In this document: piece by piece, positions 1 to 8,027 of the stretch
Position numbering within the stretch: position 1 is the first letter of the stretch
How the letters are laid out: each line of letters begins with the position of its first letter
Assembly (NCBI GenBank): GCA_945897915.1
Contig: CAMDGB010000021.1
Location: 1-39,186 of the forward strand
Length of the DNA stretch: 39,186 bases
Source: Chryseobacterium gleum
GTDB lineage: Bacteria > Bacteroidota > Bacteroidia > Flavobacteriales > Flavobacteriaceae
Direction of reading: 5' to 3'
The notes under the pieces: generated by a model
What the model saw: only the letters and a program-made list of their open reading frames with translations
The model's database searches: none
What the model was told of the DNA's origin: nothing
Position numbers and translations under genes: made by a program

Positions 1-664
1 TATCTGTTCGTGTACCAGTAAGTGTAATATTACCACTATTTTCGCACAATGGTCCATATGAACCAGTATTAATAATCGGATAATTAAAAGAAAAACACGC
101 ATCATCAAAATTAGAATCTTCTCCCATTGTAATATTAAACCTATATGTACCTGGTAATAGTACAGTAGTACCTGAAGCCAAATACCATATATTGGGAGTA
201 GATGGCATATTTAACTGGTTTGAACTAGCAACTAGAGTTGTTGTATTGTTACTATTTACCCGTAATAAATCAATTCTTCCTGTAGAAGTTCTATTATCGC
301 GAACAGAAAAATAACCCGAAAAGAATACTTGTGTATTACATTGAAAATTGAATTGTTGAAAAAAATCAGCTGACGAACCAACAACATCTAAATATTGAAC
401 ACCCTGGTGTGCATTATTTGGTCCTCCTGTGCTTAGTACTCCATTAGTTCTAACAATATTTGGATTTGCACCAAATCCATTCCAACCATTTATTGGCCAT
501 GTAATAATATTATTTCCAATATTAGTCTGTACTGGTGTTTCAAAAGATGGATTAATTAATTGATTTAGGGAAGTTCCATTACATTGAGCTTTTGATTGTA
601 AAGAAAATAAAAATAAAAATAAATAAAAATAATACAAATTAATTTTTCTAAATAATATATTCAT
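1..664 (-). CDS. Secreted surface protein, C-terminus cut by window edge
   Basis: The frame runs open from an ATG at 664 to the window start, so the C-terminal part is missing (221 codons visible). It starts with a signal peptide of about 30 residues: basic start, a Phe/Leu/Tyr-rich core and a K-A-Q cleavage context. The mature part is Asn/Thr/Ser/Gly-rich. It has the pattern of a carbohydrate-binding-like beta-sandwich that often opens large gliding or adhesion proteins of Flavobacteriaceae: LINPSFE near the start and a late acidic FDDACF motif. The last visible residues (PLCENSGNITLTGT) look like the start of a repeated Ig/PKD-like module. I infer a large exported protein, probably a type IX secretion substrate, but the sorting domain is outside the window. 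The exact function is unknown. Confidence 0.75.
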   Translation of the reverse strand, partial: MNILFRKINLYYFYLFLFLFSLQSKAQCNGTSLNQLINPSFETPVQTNIGNNIITWPINGWNGFGANPNIVRTNGVLSTGGPNNAHQGVQYLDVVGSSADFFQQFNFQCNTQVFFSGYFSVRDNRTSTGRIDLLRVNSNNTTTLVASSNQLNMPSTPNIWYLASGTTVLLPGTYRFNITMGEDSNFDDACFSFNYPIINTGSYGPLCENSGNITLTGTRTD

Positions 665-775
665 AAATTAGTAAGTTTTAAAGACAGACTATAACATGTA
701 CTAAAATTTAAAAATAAAACAATTATTATTGCTAAAATATTATTTATATTATAAGCTATTGAATCCCCCATTTGT

Positions 776-794
776 AAAGCTTTTCGGTTCCGCT
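776..794 (+). repeat. 19-bp direct repeat, copy 1
   Basis: The 19 bases AAAGCTTTTCGGTTCCGCT occur here and again at 1582-1600 in the same orientation. The two copies bracket the beta-barrel gene at 808-1551. Confidence 0.7.
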
Positions 795-807
795 TTAGTT
801 ATAAAAA

Positions 808-1551
808 TTAAAACTTGAAAACTAATTCAGCATTTAAGTTAAAGTTTGCATAATCTAAAGTATAAGAAGGTATGTTTTCAGATACGGAATTTCCTGAAAA
901 ATAACCAATTACTTTTTGATTATCAATTTTAAAAGAAGATTTAGTGTATCCAACTCCTGTACCTATTGATACATTTTTAGAAACATCATAATTGAAACCC
1001 AATTCAGTAGAGTAAATAAAACCACTACTTTTAACTTCAGAAGATTTAAAAACAAATCCATTTTTTGAATTGAAGGTTTGAGAAGGATTAATTAATGTTG
1101 CACTTCCTAAATATAATTTAGTATAGTAAATAAATTTGTTGTTTTTTGATAAAAACCTGTTAAAACTAACACCTAATAAATACGAAGATAATTTGAATTT
1201 ATCACTTGAGCTTGTAAAAGAACCTGTAACTGATGTTAATTCTAAATCAGAGTTTAAATCTTTAGTTGAGTCATCAGTAAGATAAGTATTTGTTATAGAC
1301 GAAAATTTTGCATCTAAAGTGTAAAAACCTCTATTCACGCTTTTAATTTGTCTTGCATAAGTTAAAGAAAAGTTAGACCCGTTTCCACCAAGATAATTAT
1401 TATCTGAATCCTTAATAAAAGGAACCGAAACTCCTGTGCTTAAAATAAATCTATTCTTGTTTTCTTGCGCTGAACTATATAGACAAGCGATTGAAAATAA
1501 AAATGTGAAAATTACATTTTTAATTGCTGCTAGTTTTTTTGTTGAATTCAT
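808..1551 (-). CDS. Outer membrane beta-barrel protein
   Basis: A 247-residue exported protein. Residues 1-28 form a signal peptide (KK near the start, hydrophobic IFTFLFSIACLY, cleavage after SSA-Q). The mature protein is made of alternating polar/hydrophobic strands (e.g. FILSTGVSVPF, GFIYSTELGFNYDV, NFNLNAELVFKF) and ends in a C-terminal Phe, as expected of an eight- to ten-strand OmpW/OmpA-like barrel. Acting in the outer membrane is an inference from this pattern; no ligand or partner can be named. The gene stands alone, divergent from 1923-2876, and is bracketed by two 19-bp direct repeats. Confidence 0.75.
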   Translation of the reverse strand: MNSTKKLAAIKNVIFTFLFSIACLYSSAQENKNRFILSTGVSVPFIKDSDNNYLGGNGSNFSLTYARQIKSVNRGFYTLDAKFSSITNTYLTDDSTKDLNSDLELTSVTGSFTSSSDKFKLSSYLLGVSFNRFLSKNNKFIYYTKLYLGSATLINPSQTFNSKNGFVFKSSEVKSSGFIYSTELGFNYDVSKNVSIGTGVGYTKSSFKIDNQKVIGYFSGNSVSENIPSYTLDYANFNLNAELVFKF

Positions 1552-1581
1552 TATATTTTTTTTAGTTATTTTCCTACCGAA

Positions 1582-1600
1582 AAAGCTTTTCGGTTCCGCT
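1582..1600 (+). repeat. 19-bp direct repeat, copy 2
   Basis: Identical to 776-794 and in the same orientation. It lies about 30 nt upstream of the beta-barrel gene start, so it may sit in that gene's leader or promoter. Confidence 0.7.
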
Positions 1601-1922
1601 ATGTTTTTGACTAAAAGCCTTTTAACTTCACAAATCTAATAAATAATATTGTAACATTACACATATAATTACCTTTTACTTTACATATGTGTAAAACATG
1701 CGTAATGTAACGTACACACAATTGGGCATAAAATGATAATCGTATATCCGTGGTATTAACAGCAGCCCAGATAGTTGGTTTATACTCTTAAAAATAAAAA
1801 AAGTTACAAAAAGAGGAGAAAATATTTATCTTTGATTAATCAACCCTCGCATTTTTTTAAAAACAATACAACATAAAGAGCGCTACTATTTATACAATTA
1901 TCACTAAATAAAATACAAAAAC
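1601..1922. promoter_or_regulatory. Divergent intergenic region with palindrome and promoter-like box
   Basis: This 320-bp gap separates two divergent genes and holds no gene. TTACACATAT (1657-1666) and ATATGTGTAA (1685-1694) form perfect 10-bp inverted arms. An outer pair, GTAACATTAC (1651-1660) and GTAATGTAAC (1702-1711), extends the symmetry with one mismatch. TATCTTTG at 1827-1834 matches the Bacteroidetes -7 consensus TAnnTTTG for the plus-strand gene, though no clear -33 TTG is visible. The palindrome could be an operator or a transcript hairpin. Confidence 0.4.
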
Positions 1923-2876
1923 ATGAAAAAAATAACCTTATTACTAGTCGTGTTAGTTATGGCAAAATGGAATAATTGTCATGCACAATCCTTTGAAGGG
2001 TATATTAATGAAAATATTCCTGTTTGGGTAGATATCAATCTAGATGTTTTGAATAATACTATTTCTGGTTCGTATTTTTATAAAAAAAACGGAAGCAGCA
2101 TTAGTTTATCTGGCAAAACAAATGGGAATACGTGGATAATTGAAGAAAAAAGCAAAGAAAATATCATAACTGGAGTATTCACTTTGGTTCATTCGGGTAA
2201 TTCACTAAAAGGATTTTGGAATAAACCAAACAGCAAAAAACAATTAAAAGTTAATTTACTTCAAACAGATTCAAAATACAAAGAGACTGCAATAATTCCA
2301 AAAAACAATCAATTAGCACTTTTAGATAATTCATCACTTCTTGATGAAATGAATGAATATAAAAATCAGACAACTAATAAAATTCCAAAATTAGAAATTC
2401 TCTATGCTCAAAAAAACATAGTAAGCGTTTCTTATTACTGGGAATATATGAGCGCATATTTATCATCTGGAACAATTTATCACGTATTTAATTTAAGTAA
2501 TAAAAAAGAAATCTCGTTGATAAATGAAATTGATTCCAATCGTTTAAATGAATTTAAAGCTAAAATAAGAGAACGTATTCAAAGTACTTTATCACTTCAT
2601 AAAAAAGATTATGCCGATGTTACCGAGGAAGAATGGATTAATGCTTTTGGAGATAGCGAAACTTACACAAATGCGTTTTCTGTAAATGAAGTTCCAGAAA
2701 CTATATTTGATACATTCTATATCAAAGAAGGAAAATTAGTAATTTATAAAGAACATTACTTTGAATTTCCACATGCTATTCAAAGTTTAGACACACAAAT
2801 TAGCATACAATTTACGTTTGATGAATTGGAAAAGTACCTTAAGATTGAATCTGTTTTATTTGGATTAAAAGACTAG
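1923..2876 (+). CDS. Secreted hypothetical protein with DUF3298-like C-terminus
   Basis: 317 residues. Signal peptide at residues 1-22 (MKK, LLLVVLVM core, cleavage after CHA-Q). The N-terminal half has a repeated G-x-[YF] beta pattern (FEGYINENIPVWVDINL, ISGSYFYKKNG, LKGFWNKP) typical of small periplasmic beta domains. The C-terminal part (DTFYIKEGKLVIYKEHYFEF to FTFDELEKYL) resembles the closing motif of DUF3298/RsiV-like proteins, in which a [FY]xxxxGLVFY stretch is followed by a pro-[YF]-S-E-L-x-x-[YF]-L end. That resemblance is from memory and tentative. It is preceded by a TAnnTTTG-type promoter and has no operon partner. Confidence 0.65.
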   Translation: MKKITLLLVVLVMAKWNNCHAQSFEGYINENIPVWVDINLDVLNNTISGSYFYKKNGSSISLSGKTNGNTWIIEEKSKENIITGVFTLVHSGNSLKGFWNKPNSKKQLKVNLLQTDSKYKETAIIPKNNQLALLDNSSLLDEMNEYKNQTTNKIPKLEILYAQKNIVSVSYYWEYMSAYLSSGTIYHVFNLSNKKEISLINEIDSNRLNEFKAKIRERIQSTLSLHKKDYADVTEEEWINAFGDSETYTNAFSVNEVPETIFDTFYIKEGKLVIYKEHYFEFPHAIQSLDTQISIQFTFDELEKYLKIESVLFGLKD

Positions 2877-2933
2877 ACTATTAAAAAACAAATAATTGAC
2901 TAAATCTAGAAACTTTTAACAGATGATACATAC

Positions 2934-3173
2934 TCAACTAAAAATCAGCATCAAAATCAACATCAAAAAACTTCCAGCATAAAACAATAGGCTAACTACG
3001 CATCCTCTTGTAGTACGAGAATATACCCTGTTATACAACGCCTTTTTTGGATTGGTAACCCATCCCAAACCTCTTGGAGCTTTCAATCCTAAACTATGAC
3101 GCACCACGCGTTTTATAGAAGTACGAGCAGCTATTCGCTTTGTTATTGAGGGAATTCTAAATCCGATTTTCAT
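2934..3173 (-). CDS. Small basic protein with C-terminal membrane segment
   Basis: 79 residues. The N-terminal two thirds are strongly basic (KIGFRIPSITKRIAARTSIK) and contain GLGWVTNPKKALYNRVYSRT. I associate this G-x-GW-x-NPKKA-x-YN-x-VY pattern with small uncharacterised proteins often found in phages and integrative elements. Residues 57-78 form one hydrophobic helix (VSLLFYAGSFLMLILMLIF). The function is unknown. The strong conservation of the central motif makes a chance reading frame unlikely. It is transcribed away from the neighbour at 1923-2876, whose 3' end faces it. Confidence 0.55.
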   Translation of the reverse strand: MKIGFRIPSITKRIAARTSIKRVVRHSLGLKAPRGLGWVTNPKKALYNRVYSRTTRGCVVSLLFYAGSFLMLILMLIFS

Positions 3174-3242
3174 CTGTGCAAAGCTGCTTTTTAGTGAAAT
3201 TTATATAATTCTATTAAAATAAATTTTATATTTTGATTGAAC

Positions 3243-4019
3243 TTAATATTCTTTTTTACCCAATTGACAAATTTTAGTTTTCAGATTATAAGTACCTTTT
3301 TTCCAATAACGCCCAATATTATCAAGATTGTCTGTTTCTATTTTCAATACATTTTTTTGTTTATCAAAACCATTAACATAAATATAACGATCGTTATCAT
3401 GGATTATATTTTTTCCAGAATTTAAGTCAATTATATAGGTACCCATGTCAGCTGCGCCACTAACTCTATAAGACATTACTAAAAATTGATCCGTTAATAC
3501 ATAAGATACACATCCATCATCATTACAAACATGATTAAATGAATCTTTAATAATATCCTTTTCTACAGAAATACTATCAAACCTATTATTTGTATATTCT
3601 TCGTTTTTAATGTTTTCAAAAGCAGCTTTTACCTTTTTATCAAAATCACTATCAGTTGATGAAGACTCATTAGCGGCTAAATTATTTTGCAAAATAGTAA
3701 CTGAGTCTTTAAGTACTGCTACTCTATTATTAAGTTGCATGTTGTTTTCTAACAATTTATCTCCATTTTTTTTAATAACATCCATTTGCCCTTTTAAAAA
3801 AGCAATATCTTGTTCTAGTTTAGAAATAGATTTTAGCATAGCTTCTTTGTTTGAATTGGCTATTACTTGCTCTTTCTCAAACTTGATATCCCGATTTTTT
3901 ATTTCCGAATTTAAACTATCAATTCGAATTTTTAAGGTTTCTATAATTTCTTTTTTAGACTGTGCTACTATTTGTAAACTAAATAATAAAAAAGTAAATA
4001 ATATAATTGCTTTTTTCAT
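3243..4019 (-). CDS. Exported coiled-coil protein
   Basis: 258 residues. Signal peptide at 1-19 (MKKAIILFTFLLFSLQIVA-Q). Residues 20-115 have heptad spacing rich in K, E, L and I (IETLKIRIDSLNSEIKNRD, SISKLEQDIAFLKGQMDVIK), which indicates a long coiled coil. The C-terminal half is a compact domain with paired aromatic and Asp motifs (CNDDGCVSYVLTDQFLVMSY, GTYIIDLNSGKNIIHDNDRY). The two cysteines in CNDDGC could form a disulfide. I do not recognise a named family. A role in the periplasm or on the cell surface is inferred from the signal peptide alone. Confidence 0.7.
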   Translation of the reverse strand: MKKAIILFTFLLFSLQIVAQSKKEIIETLKIRIDSLNSEIKNRDIKFEKEQVIANSNKEAMLKSISKLEQDIAFLKGQMDVIKKNGDKLLENNMQLNNRVAVLKDSVTILQNNLAANESSSTDSDFDKKVKAAFENIKNEEYTNNRFDSISVEKDIIKDSFNHVCNDDGCVSYVLTDQFLVMSYRVSGAADMGTYIIDLNSGKNIIHDNDRYIYVNGFDKQKNVLKIETDNLDNIGRYWKKGTYNLKTKICQLGKKEY

Positions 4020-4198
4020 AATATAAAAGTGTTAATCCTTAGTTAGTAAAATGCGTATTTAACATGAAATAATAGCAATACTACATTTTCAGAAATACTA
4101 TTATTTTACTGCCCAAAGATAACGGTTATTTTATAATTATGAAAATCCAATTTCTACCAACCTGAACTTGCCAAAGAGCCTAATCGTAAATCCCAAAT

Positions 4199-4312
4199 CT
4201 AAATTCCGAATCCTGAGCTATTCCAAAGCCCATTTCTTAATTCATTGTCAATACTGTCGATTTGAATTTCTTTTGACATTGGTTTTAGCCCCATTCTTTG
4301 TGAAAATCCCAT
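4199..4312 (-). pseudogene. 5' relic of an AbiJ-NTD4 type gene
   Basis: From the ATG at 4312 the frame reads MGFSQRMGLKPMSKEIQIDS followed by IDNELRNGLWN, then stops at 4199. This is the conserved opening of the AbiJ N-terminal domain 4 family of abortive-infection proteins (FS-x-R-x-G, IQxDS-x-D-x-ELRN-x-LWN). After LWN the sequence turns into low-complexity intergenic DNA (AAATCCCAAATCTAAATTCC) with no further match. The gene therefore survives only as its first 32 or so codons. Family assignment is from recall of the motif. Confidence 0.6.
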
Positions 4313-4358
4313 AATATTGAAACTATGTTTTTATAATTAGTTTTATGTTAAGTAAATT

Positions 4359-4544
4359 TTACTCTTCCTTTTTAAATATCAAAATATACATTGTATAGAG
4401 CACTAATGGAGAAAAAGTAATAAATAAACCTGTTGCAAAATCACTTGTGGAGTGCATCTCACCGCTACCAAAAGTAAAAAATAACCAACATACCTCCCAA
4501 CAAGACCTCCCTATTAAAATTTTCATGTTGGATGCACTCCCCAC
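4359..4544 (-). CDS. Possible small membrane protein or gene fragment
   Basis: A 61-residue frame; the start could equally be the internal ATG at 4526. It contains an aromatic stretch (CWEVCWLFFTF) and a C-terminal hydrophobic helix (GLFITFSPLVLYTMYILIF) ending in KKEE, as in a cytoplasmic tail. It overlaps an inverted repeat at 4444-4547 and lies just upstream of the AbiJ-like relic, so it may be debris of the same lost unit. I cannot assign a family. Confidence 0.25.
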   Translation of the reverse strand: MGSASNMKILIGRSCWEVCWLFFTFGSGEMHSTSDFATGLFITFSPLVLYTMYILIFKKEE

Positions 4545-4547
4545 AAG
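4444..4547. repeat. Inverted repeat, 14-16 bp arms
   Basis: CTTGTGGAGTGCAT (4444-4457) and ATGCACTCCCCACAAG (4532-4547) are complementary apart from a two-base bulge, with a 74-nt interior. It may mark a small mobile or foldback unit. Confidence 0.4.
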
Positions 4548-4649
4548 GAATAATAATAAACGTTTAAGAACAAAACAGATAGGTTAAATGACAGCATTTT
4601 TTTCTTACAAATAAGTTTACTACATTTGAATAGAATTAATAAAAAACAC

Positions 4650-5366
4650 ATGAAAAAAATATTCACACTCATTTTAGGAATAACACTTGCTTATTCTTGT
4701 TCAACTAGTTCTGATGGTAATGGGAACAGTACAACCACTAGCTCACAAACTTCAGTTACAGACATTGATGGGAACAATTATCAATTAGTAACTATTTGTA
4801 ACCAGACATGGACAAAAGCCAATTTAAATGTATCAAAATATCGTAATGGTGACATCATCCCTCAAGTCTCAAGTCCTACTCAATTGCAAACAATAACTTC
4901 AGGAGCTTGGTGTTATTATAATAATGATTCTGCATATGGAAGTATTTATGGAAAAATGTATAATTGGTATGCTGTTAATGATCCTAGGGGATTGGCTCCA
5001 ACTGGATATCATATTCCTTCTTTAGATGAATGGATAATTCTAAGGGATTGCTTAGGGGGCCAACTAATTGCTGGAGGAAAAATGAAAGAAGCTGGGACAA
5101 GCCATTGGAACAGTCCTAATGTGAATGCAAGCAATAGCAGTGGGTTTACTGGCTTGCCAGGTGGTGGAGAAATGTTTCCTAATACTAATACTAATGTCTA
5201 TACAGTTGGAAATATAGGTATGTTTTGGAGTTCTACAACTCAATTAAACACACCAACACCTAATTCAGATGCAAACGTCATTTCATTATTTAGATCTGGT
5301 GGAAATTGGAATTATAGTAGTATGAGTAAAGGTAATGTTGCATCAGTAAGATGTGTTAAAGATTAA
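4650..5366 (+). CDS. FISUMP-type (Fib_succ_major) lipoprotein
   Basis: I choose the ATG at 4650 because it gives a clean lipoprotein signal: MKKIFTLILGITLAYSC, with the lipobox Cys at residue 17 followed by a Ser/Thr/Asn spacer. An upstream in-frame ATG at 4626 would only add eight residues before it. The mature part matches the Fibrobacter succinogenes major paralogous domain (PF09603): DIDGNNYQLVTICNQTWTKA near its start, YGKMYNWYAV, LAPTGYHIPSLDEW, GFTGLPGG, MFWSSTT and a final VASVRCVKD. These proteins are surface lipoproteins of unknown function in Bacteroidetes, with a C-type-lectin-like fold. It stands alone, with a hairpin terminator about 110 nt downstream. Confidence 0.85.
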   Translation: MKKIFTLILGITLAYSCSTSSDGNGNSTTTSSQTSVTDIDGNNYQLVTICNQTWTKANLNVSKYRNGDIIPQVSSPTQLQTITSGAWCYYNNDSAYGSIYGKMYNWYAVNDPRGLAPTGYHIPSLDEWIILRDCLGGQLIAGGKMKEAGTSHWNSPNVNASNSSGFTGLPGGGEMFPNTNTNVYTVGNIGMFWSSTTQLNTPTPNSDANVISLFRSGGNWNYSSMSKGNVASVRCVKD

Positions 5367-5472
5367 TAAAGGGCAATAAATAGGTCTCCCTACAATCGTT
5401 TGCTTTGTTGCGTTGGGCTGTTACAGTCGCTTTAACAAGCTTCCATTCCACAGACCACTTGAAACCAAAACT

Positions 5473-5506
5473 AAGAGCAGCTAAGAAAAATAGCAGCTCT
5501 TTTTTG
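5473..5506 (+). terminator. Rho-independent terminator candidate
   Basis: AAGAGCAGCTA (5473-5483) pairs with TAGCAGCTCTT (5491-5501) with one mismatch, and a run of six T follows. It fits the end of the lipoprotein transcript from 4650-5366. Confidence 0.6.
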
Positions 5507-5567
5507 TGTCTAATGCTGTTCTATTAATAAGCAGTTGTAGATTGATAAATTTTTTTACTCATTAATA

Positions 5568-6372
5568 AGGAACGCTAACGCTGAATTATTTGCACCCACC
5601 CATCCATCGCTACCCAACGCACTAGCGATTTTCTTCCAACGCATTAAGCACTTGTTTTTACCCATGCTGTGCAAAGTATTTTTGCCTTTTATTATTTTCC
5701 CAACCCAAACACGCATAAAAAAGGCAAAAAACACCCTGCACTTTCCCAACGCTCTAAAACAAGAGCTTCCCTACGCTAAAAATCTCTCCCAAGCTATTTG
5801 TACATAATAAGTGTTATAATGCCTATTCTCTCCCATTGCTACACCCACAGCAGTTATAACAGTTATTATGTAAAATATCCGCTCTCCTACGCTCCCACCC
5901 TGAAAAGGAACAGTATTTTCATTGTTTTTTGAAGATGCTTTACTTTTTCATAACAAATTACATCTTGAACACAAAATCTCTCTTTAAATGAACTCATATG
6001 CATCCTCAAAAATCAAGTCCATCAAAAAGAGTGCTAAATTTCAGTTCAGATTAATAGCCTACCATTTTCCTACCAATTAATCTGCCCATAAAATTTAACA
6101 CCCTTTGGTAAACTTTAGTAATAGAATGAATCACTTTTGAAGAAATATTGGATTTATAAGAAGTAAAAAGACCGCAAAGTTAAATTACGTGTTTTAAAAG
6201 AAAAAAGTTCAAGCCTGCGGTTTTGAATAAAATCTCCACCTTTACATTTCAGTAGAAAAAAAAATCACCATTCTACCATTCAACATTAGGGTAGTATTTT
6301 ATCCAAAAAACTTGTTTCAATAATACACTTCATTAGCAGTATTGGCTTTCTTTTTTTTCTTTTTTTCTTTTA
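5568..6372 (+). repeat. Large palindrome-rich element, left (inverted) copy
   Basis: A gene-free block of about 800 bp. Read forward, it matches the reverse complement of 15378-16448 along its length. Shared landmarks, in order: CGCTAACGCT...TTTGCACCCACCCA (5572-5600), GCACTTGTTTT near 5650, AAACAAGAGCT (5757-5767), a 19-bp inverted pair (5801-5872), TCATTGTTTTTTGAAGATGC (about 5919-5938), CATCCTCAAAAATCAA (6001-6016), AAAATCTCCACC (about 6229-6240), GGGTAGTATTTTATCC (about 6289-6304) and TGGCTTTCTTTTTTTTCTTT (about 6343-6362). The largest reading frame inside (5555-5749, minus) is not convincing. This copy is shorter and more decayed than the right one. Confidence 0.7.
5801..5872. other. Conserved 19-bp inverted pair inside left element
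   Basis: TACATAATAAGTGTTATAA (5801-5819) and TTATAACAGTTATTATGTA (5854-5872) are reverse complements except for one base. The 34-nt interior differs in detail from that of the right copy, but the arms are retained in both (16153-16224). Confidence 0.65.
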
Positions 6373-6450
6373 GAAAATTTGATTATTTACAAATACTAAG
6401 TAACGTATTTCTTTTTGTAGACATGTGACTTAATTATAAAAAAATCATTT

Positions 6451-6547
6451 ATTGTGGGGATATTGTGGGGATAATTAGAAAATAAAAAACCCTAACTAAT
6501 TGAATATCAATCGTTAGGGTTTTAATTCAGCGGAGAAAGAGGGATTT
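6451..6547. other. Candidate attachment site: tandem repeats, hairpin and tRNA 3'-end-like sequence
   Basis: Three things lie within 100 bp. ATTGTGGGGAT occurs twice in direct tandem (6451-6461, 6462-6472). A perfect 11-bp hairpin, AAAACCCTAAC/GTTAGGGTTTT (6486-6496, 6513-6523), can act as a terminator in either direction. GCGGAGAAAGAGGGATTT (6530-6547) on the minus strand reads AAATCCCTCTTTCTCCGC, which looks like the T-arm and acceptor 3' end of a tRNA. No tRNA body follows. Tyrosine-recombinase islands commonly use tRNA 3' ends as core sites with short direct repeats as arm sites, so this may be one end of an integrated element. No integrase gene is in the window. Confidence 0.4.
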
Positions 6548-6776
6548 GTCTACTACAAAAGCCACCAATAAAATCAATACTTTGCAAAGCATATTATTTA
6601 AGTGACTCCTCGACTGACACCTCTTTTATAAGGTTACTATTATTCTAAATTCAAAGTAGTCAAATATAAGGATAAATATTTGAATATTAAAGCATCAAGA
6701 CTAAAAATTGAACTGGTTATTTAAATGCTTATTGATACTATTCTTGATTAAAATTTGTTTTTCTATTACCCCTATT

Positions 6777-6980
6777 TTAACCAAAAATCAAGTGAGTTAC
6801 TTGTTCATATTTTATGCCACTATATGTACAGAACTCTTCAATCGTTAGAAACTCATTTTCGAGCTTGTTGAGGTCTTTTTTTATCTTTTGCATCAATCTA
6901 GTACTTTGACGATAACTCTTGCCTGTTATGCGTTGTATGTCTTTCGGATAGATGCATACCCTCTGATTATTCAATTTCAT
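6777..6980 (-). CDS. Small helix-turn-helix protein
   Basis: 67 residues, KD- and KN-rich, with two short helical units: IYPKDIQRITGKSYRQSTRLMQKIKKDLNK and FLTIEEFCTYSGIKYEQVTHLI. The second matches the helix-turn-helix pattern of excisionase or DNA-binding domains, in which a 'TIEEFxxYxG' helix precedes the recognition helix. I recall very similar short proteins next to integrases and mobile elements in Flavobacteriaceae. Binding DNA at an element end is inferred, and proximity to the att candidate at 6451-6547 supports that. It ends about 60 nt before the IS3 element. Confidence 0.6.
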   Translation of the reverse strand: MKLNNQRVCIYPKDIQRITGKSYRQSTRLMQKIKKDLNKLENEFLTIEEFCTYSGIKYEQVTHLIFG

Positions 6981-7122
6981 ACTTTATCTATGCCTTTGAT
7001 TAGGCTTTGACTTGCTTCTGACTTGCAGAAAATCTTCTGCTGACCCGTCCTAAAATAACTATACAGATTAATAAATAAATCCTATTATAGTTATACAAAT
7101 ATAATTTTTAATCCTAAACTTA

Positions 7123-8025
7123 CTATACAATTGTTTTTTCATGATAAAAACTCTTATTATAGTTCTTCCATCTTTTGTTTAATTTATCGGATTGCAAATG
7201 GGCTTGATTAGGTGTTAAATAATCACAACTTGCATGTGGTCTTAATTCATTATAAGATTTAATACTTCTACTTATTTGATTTCTTGTTTGTTCAAAACCT
7301 AATAGACTTGAGTAAAGATTAAATTCTGTTTTTATAATACCATTTACTCTTTCTGCTAAAGCGTTTTCATAAGGATCTCCATTCTCAGTCATGCTTATAG
7401 CTATATTATTTTTTAATAGTAAATCAACATAATTATGAGAACAATATTGCGAACCTCTATCAGAATGATGAATAATAGATTGGTTATAAATTCTGTTATT
7501 CAATGCCATTTTTAAAGCTTCTATGCATCCTTCCGCTGCCAAATCTTGACGAAAACTATATCCCATTATTTTTCTCGAATAAGCATCTGTAATTAAGCTT
7601 AAGTAGCCCCATTGATGAGTAAGACGTATATAAGTAATATCACTTACCCAAACTTGTTCTGGTCTTGTTATTTCAATACCTTTTATTAGGTTGCTATATT
7701 TTCTCATCCAATGCCTAGAATCAGTTGTCATAGCTTTTCTTTTTCTTTGCCTAATGAGTAATTTATGTTCTGACAATAAATCAAATAAATAATCTCTACC
7801 AAAAGATATTTGATGTGAGATCAACTTATTTTTTATTAGAAAGTGTAGCTTTCTAGTTCCTAGTCGTGGCAAGTTTTTTCTGATGTTAATTACTTCTTGG
7901 AGAATAACATCTTCTTTGACTAAACTACTCTCTTTACGCCATAAACTATCGTAATATGCGTGTCTTGTTCTGCCAAACAACCTACACAAAACAGCTATTC
8001 CCAATTTTGGAAAATCCTGTTTCAT
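7123..8025 (-). CDS. IS3-family transposase OrfB (DDE catalytic part)
   Basis: 300 residues with the rve integrase core. The first catalytic Asp is in VWVSDITYI, the second in IIHHSDRGSQY, and the Glu in NALAERVNGIIKTE, 35 or so residues further on, the usual IS3 D-D(35)E spacing. The N-terminal part has the HTH_21-like helical region before the core (LPRLGTRKLHFLI). The ATG at 8025 lies 3 nt after the orfA stop, but the frame is open upstream and is -1 relative to orfA. The active transposase is therefore probably an OrfAB fusion made by frameshifting at A-AAA-AAG (8055-8049). Confidence 0.92.
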   Translation of the reverse strand: MKQDFPKLGIAVLCRLFGRTRHAYYDSLWRKESSLVKEDVILQEVINIRKNLPRLGTRKLHFLIKNKLISHQISFGRDYLFDLLSEHKLLIRQRKRKAMTTDSRHWMRKYSNLIKGIEITRPEQVWVSDITYIRLTHQWGYLSLITDAYSRKIMGYSFRQDLAAEGCIEALKMALNNRIYNQSIIHHSDRGSQYCSHNYVDLLLKNNIAISMTENGDPYENALAERVNGIIKTEFNLYSSLLGFEQTRNQISRSIKSYNELRPHASCDYLTPNQAHLQSDKLNKRWKNYNKSFYHEKTIV

Positions 8026-8027
8026 TT

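Noticed and set aside
5555..5749. 64-residue minus-strand frame in the left palindromic element
   Set aside because: Codes a Trp/Lys-rich sequence without family features, and the matching part of the right copy does not keep the frame.
6451..6547. A complete tRNA gene
   Set aside because: Only the T-arm and acceptor 3' part resembles a tRNA; no anticodon or D arm follows.
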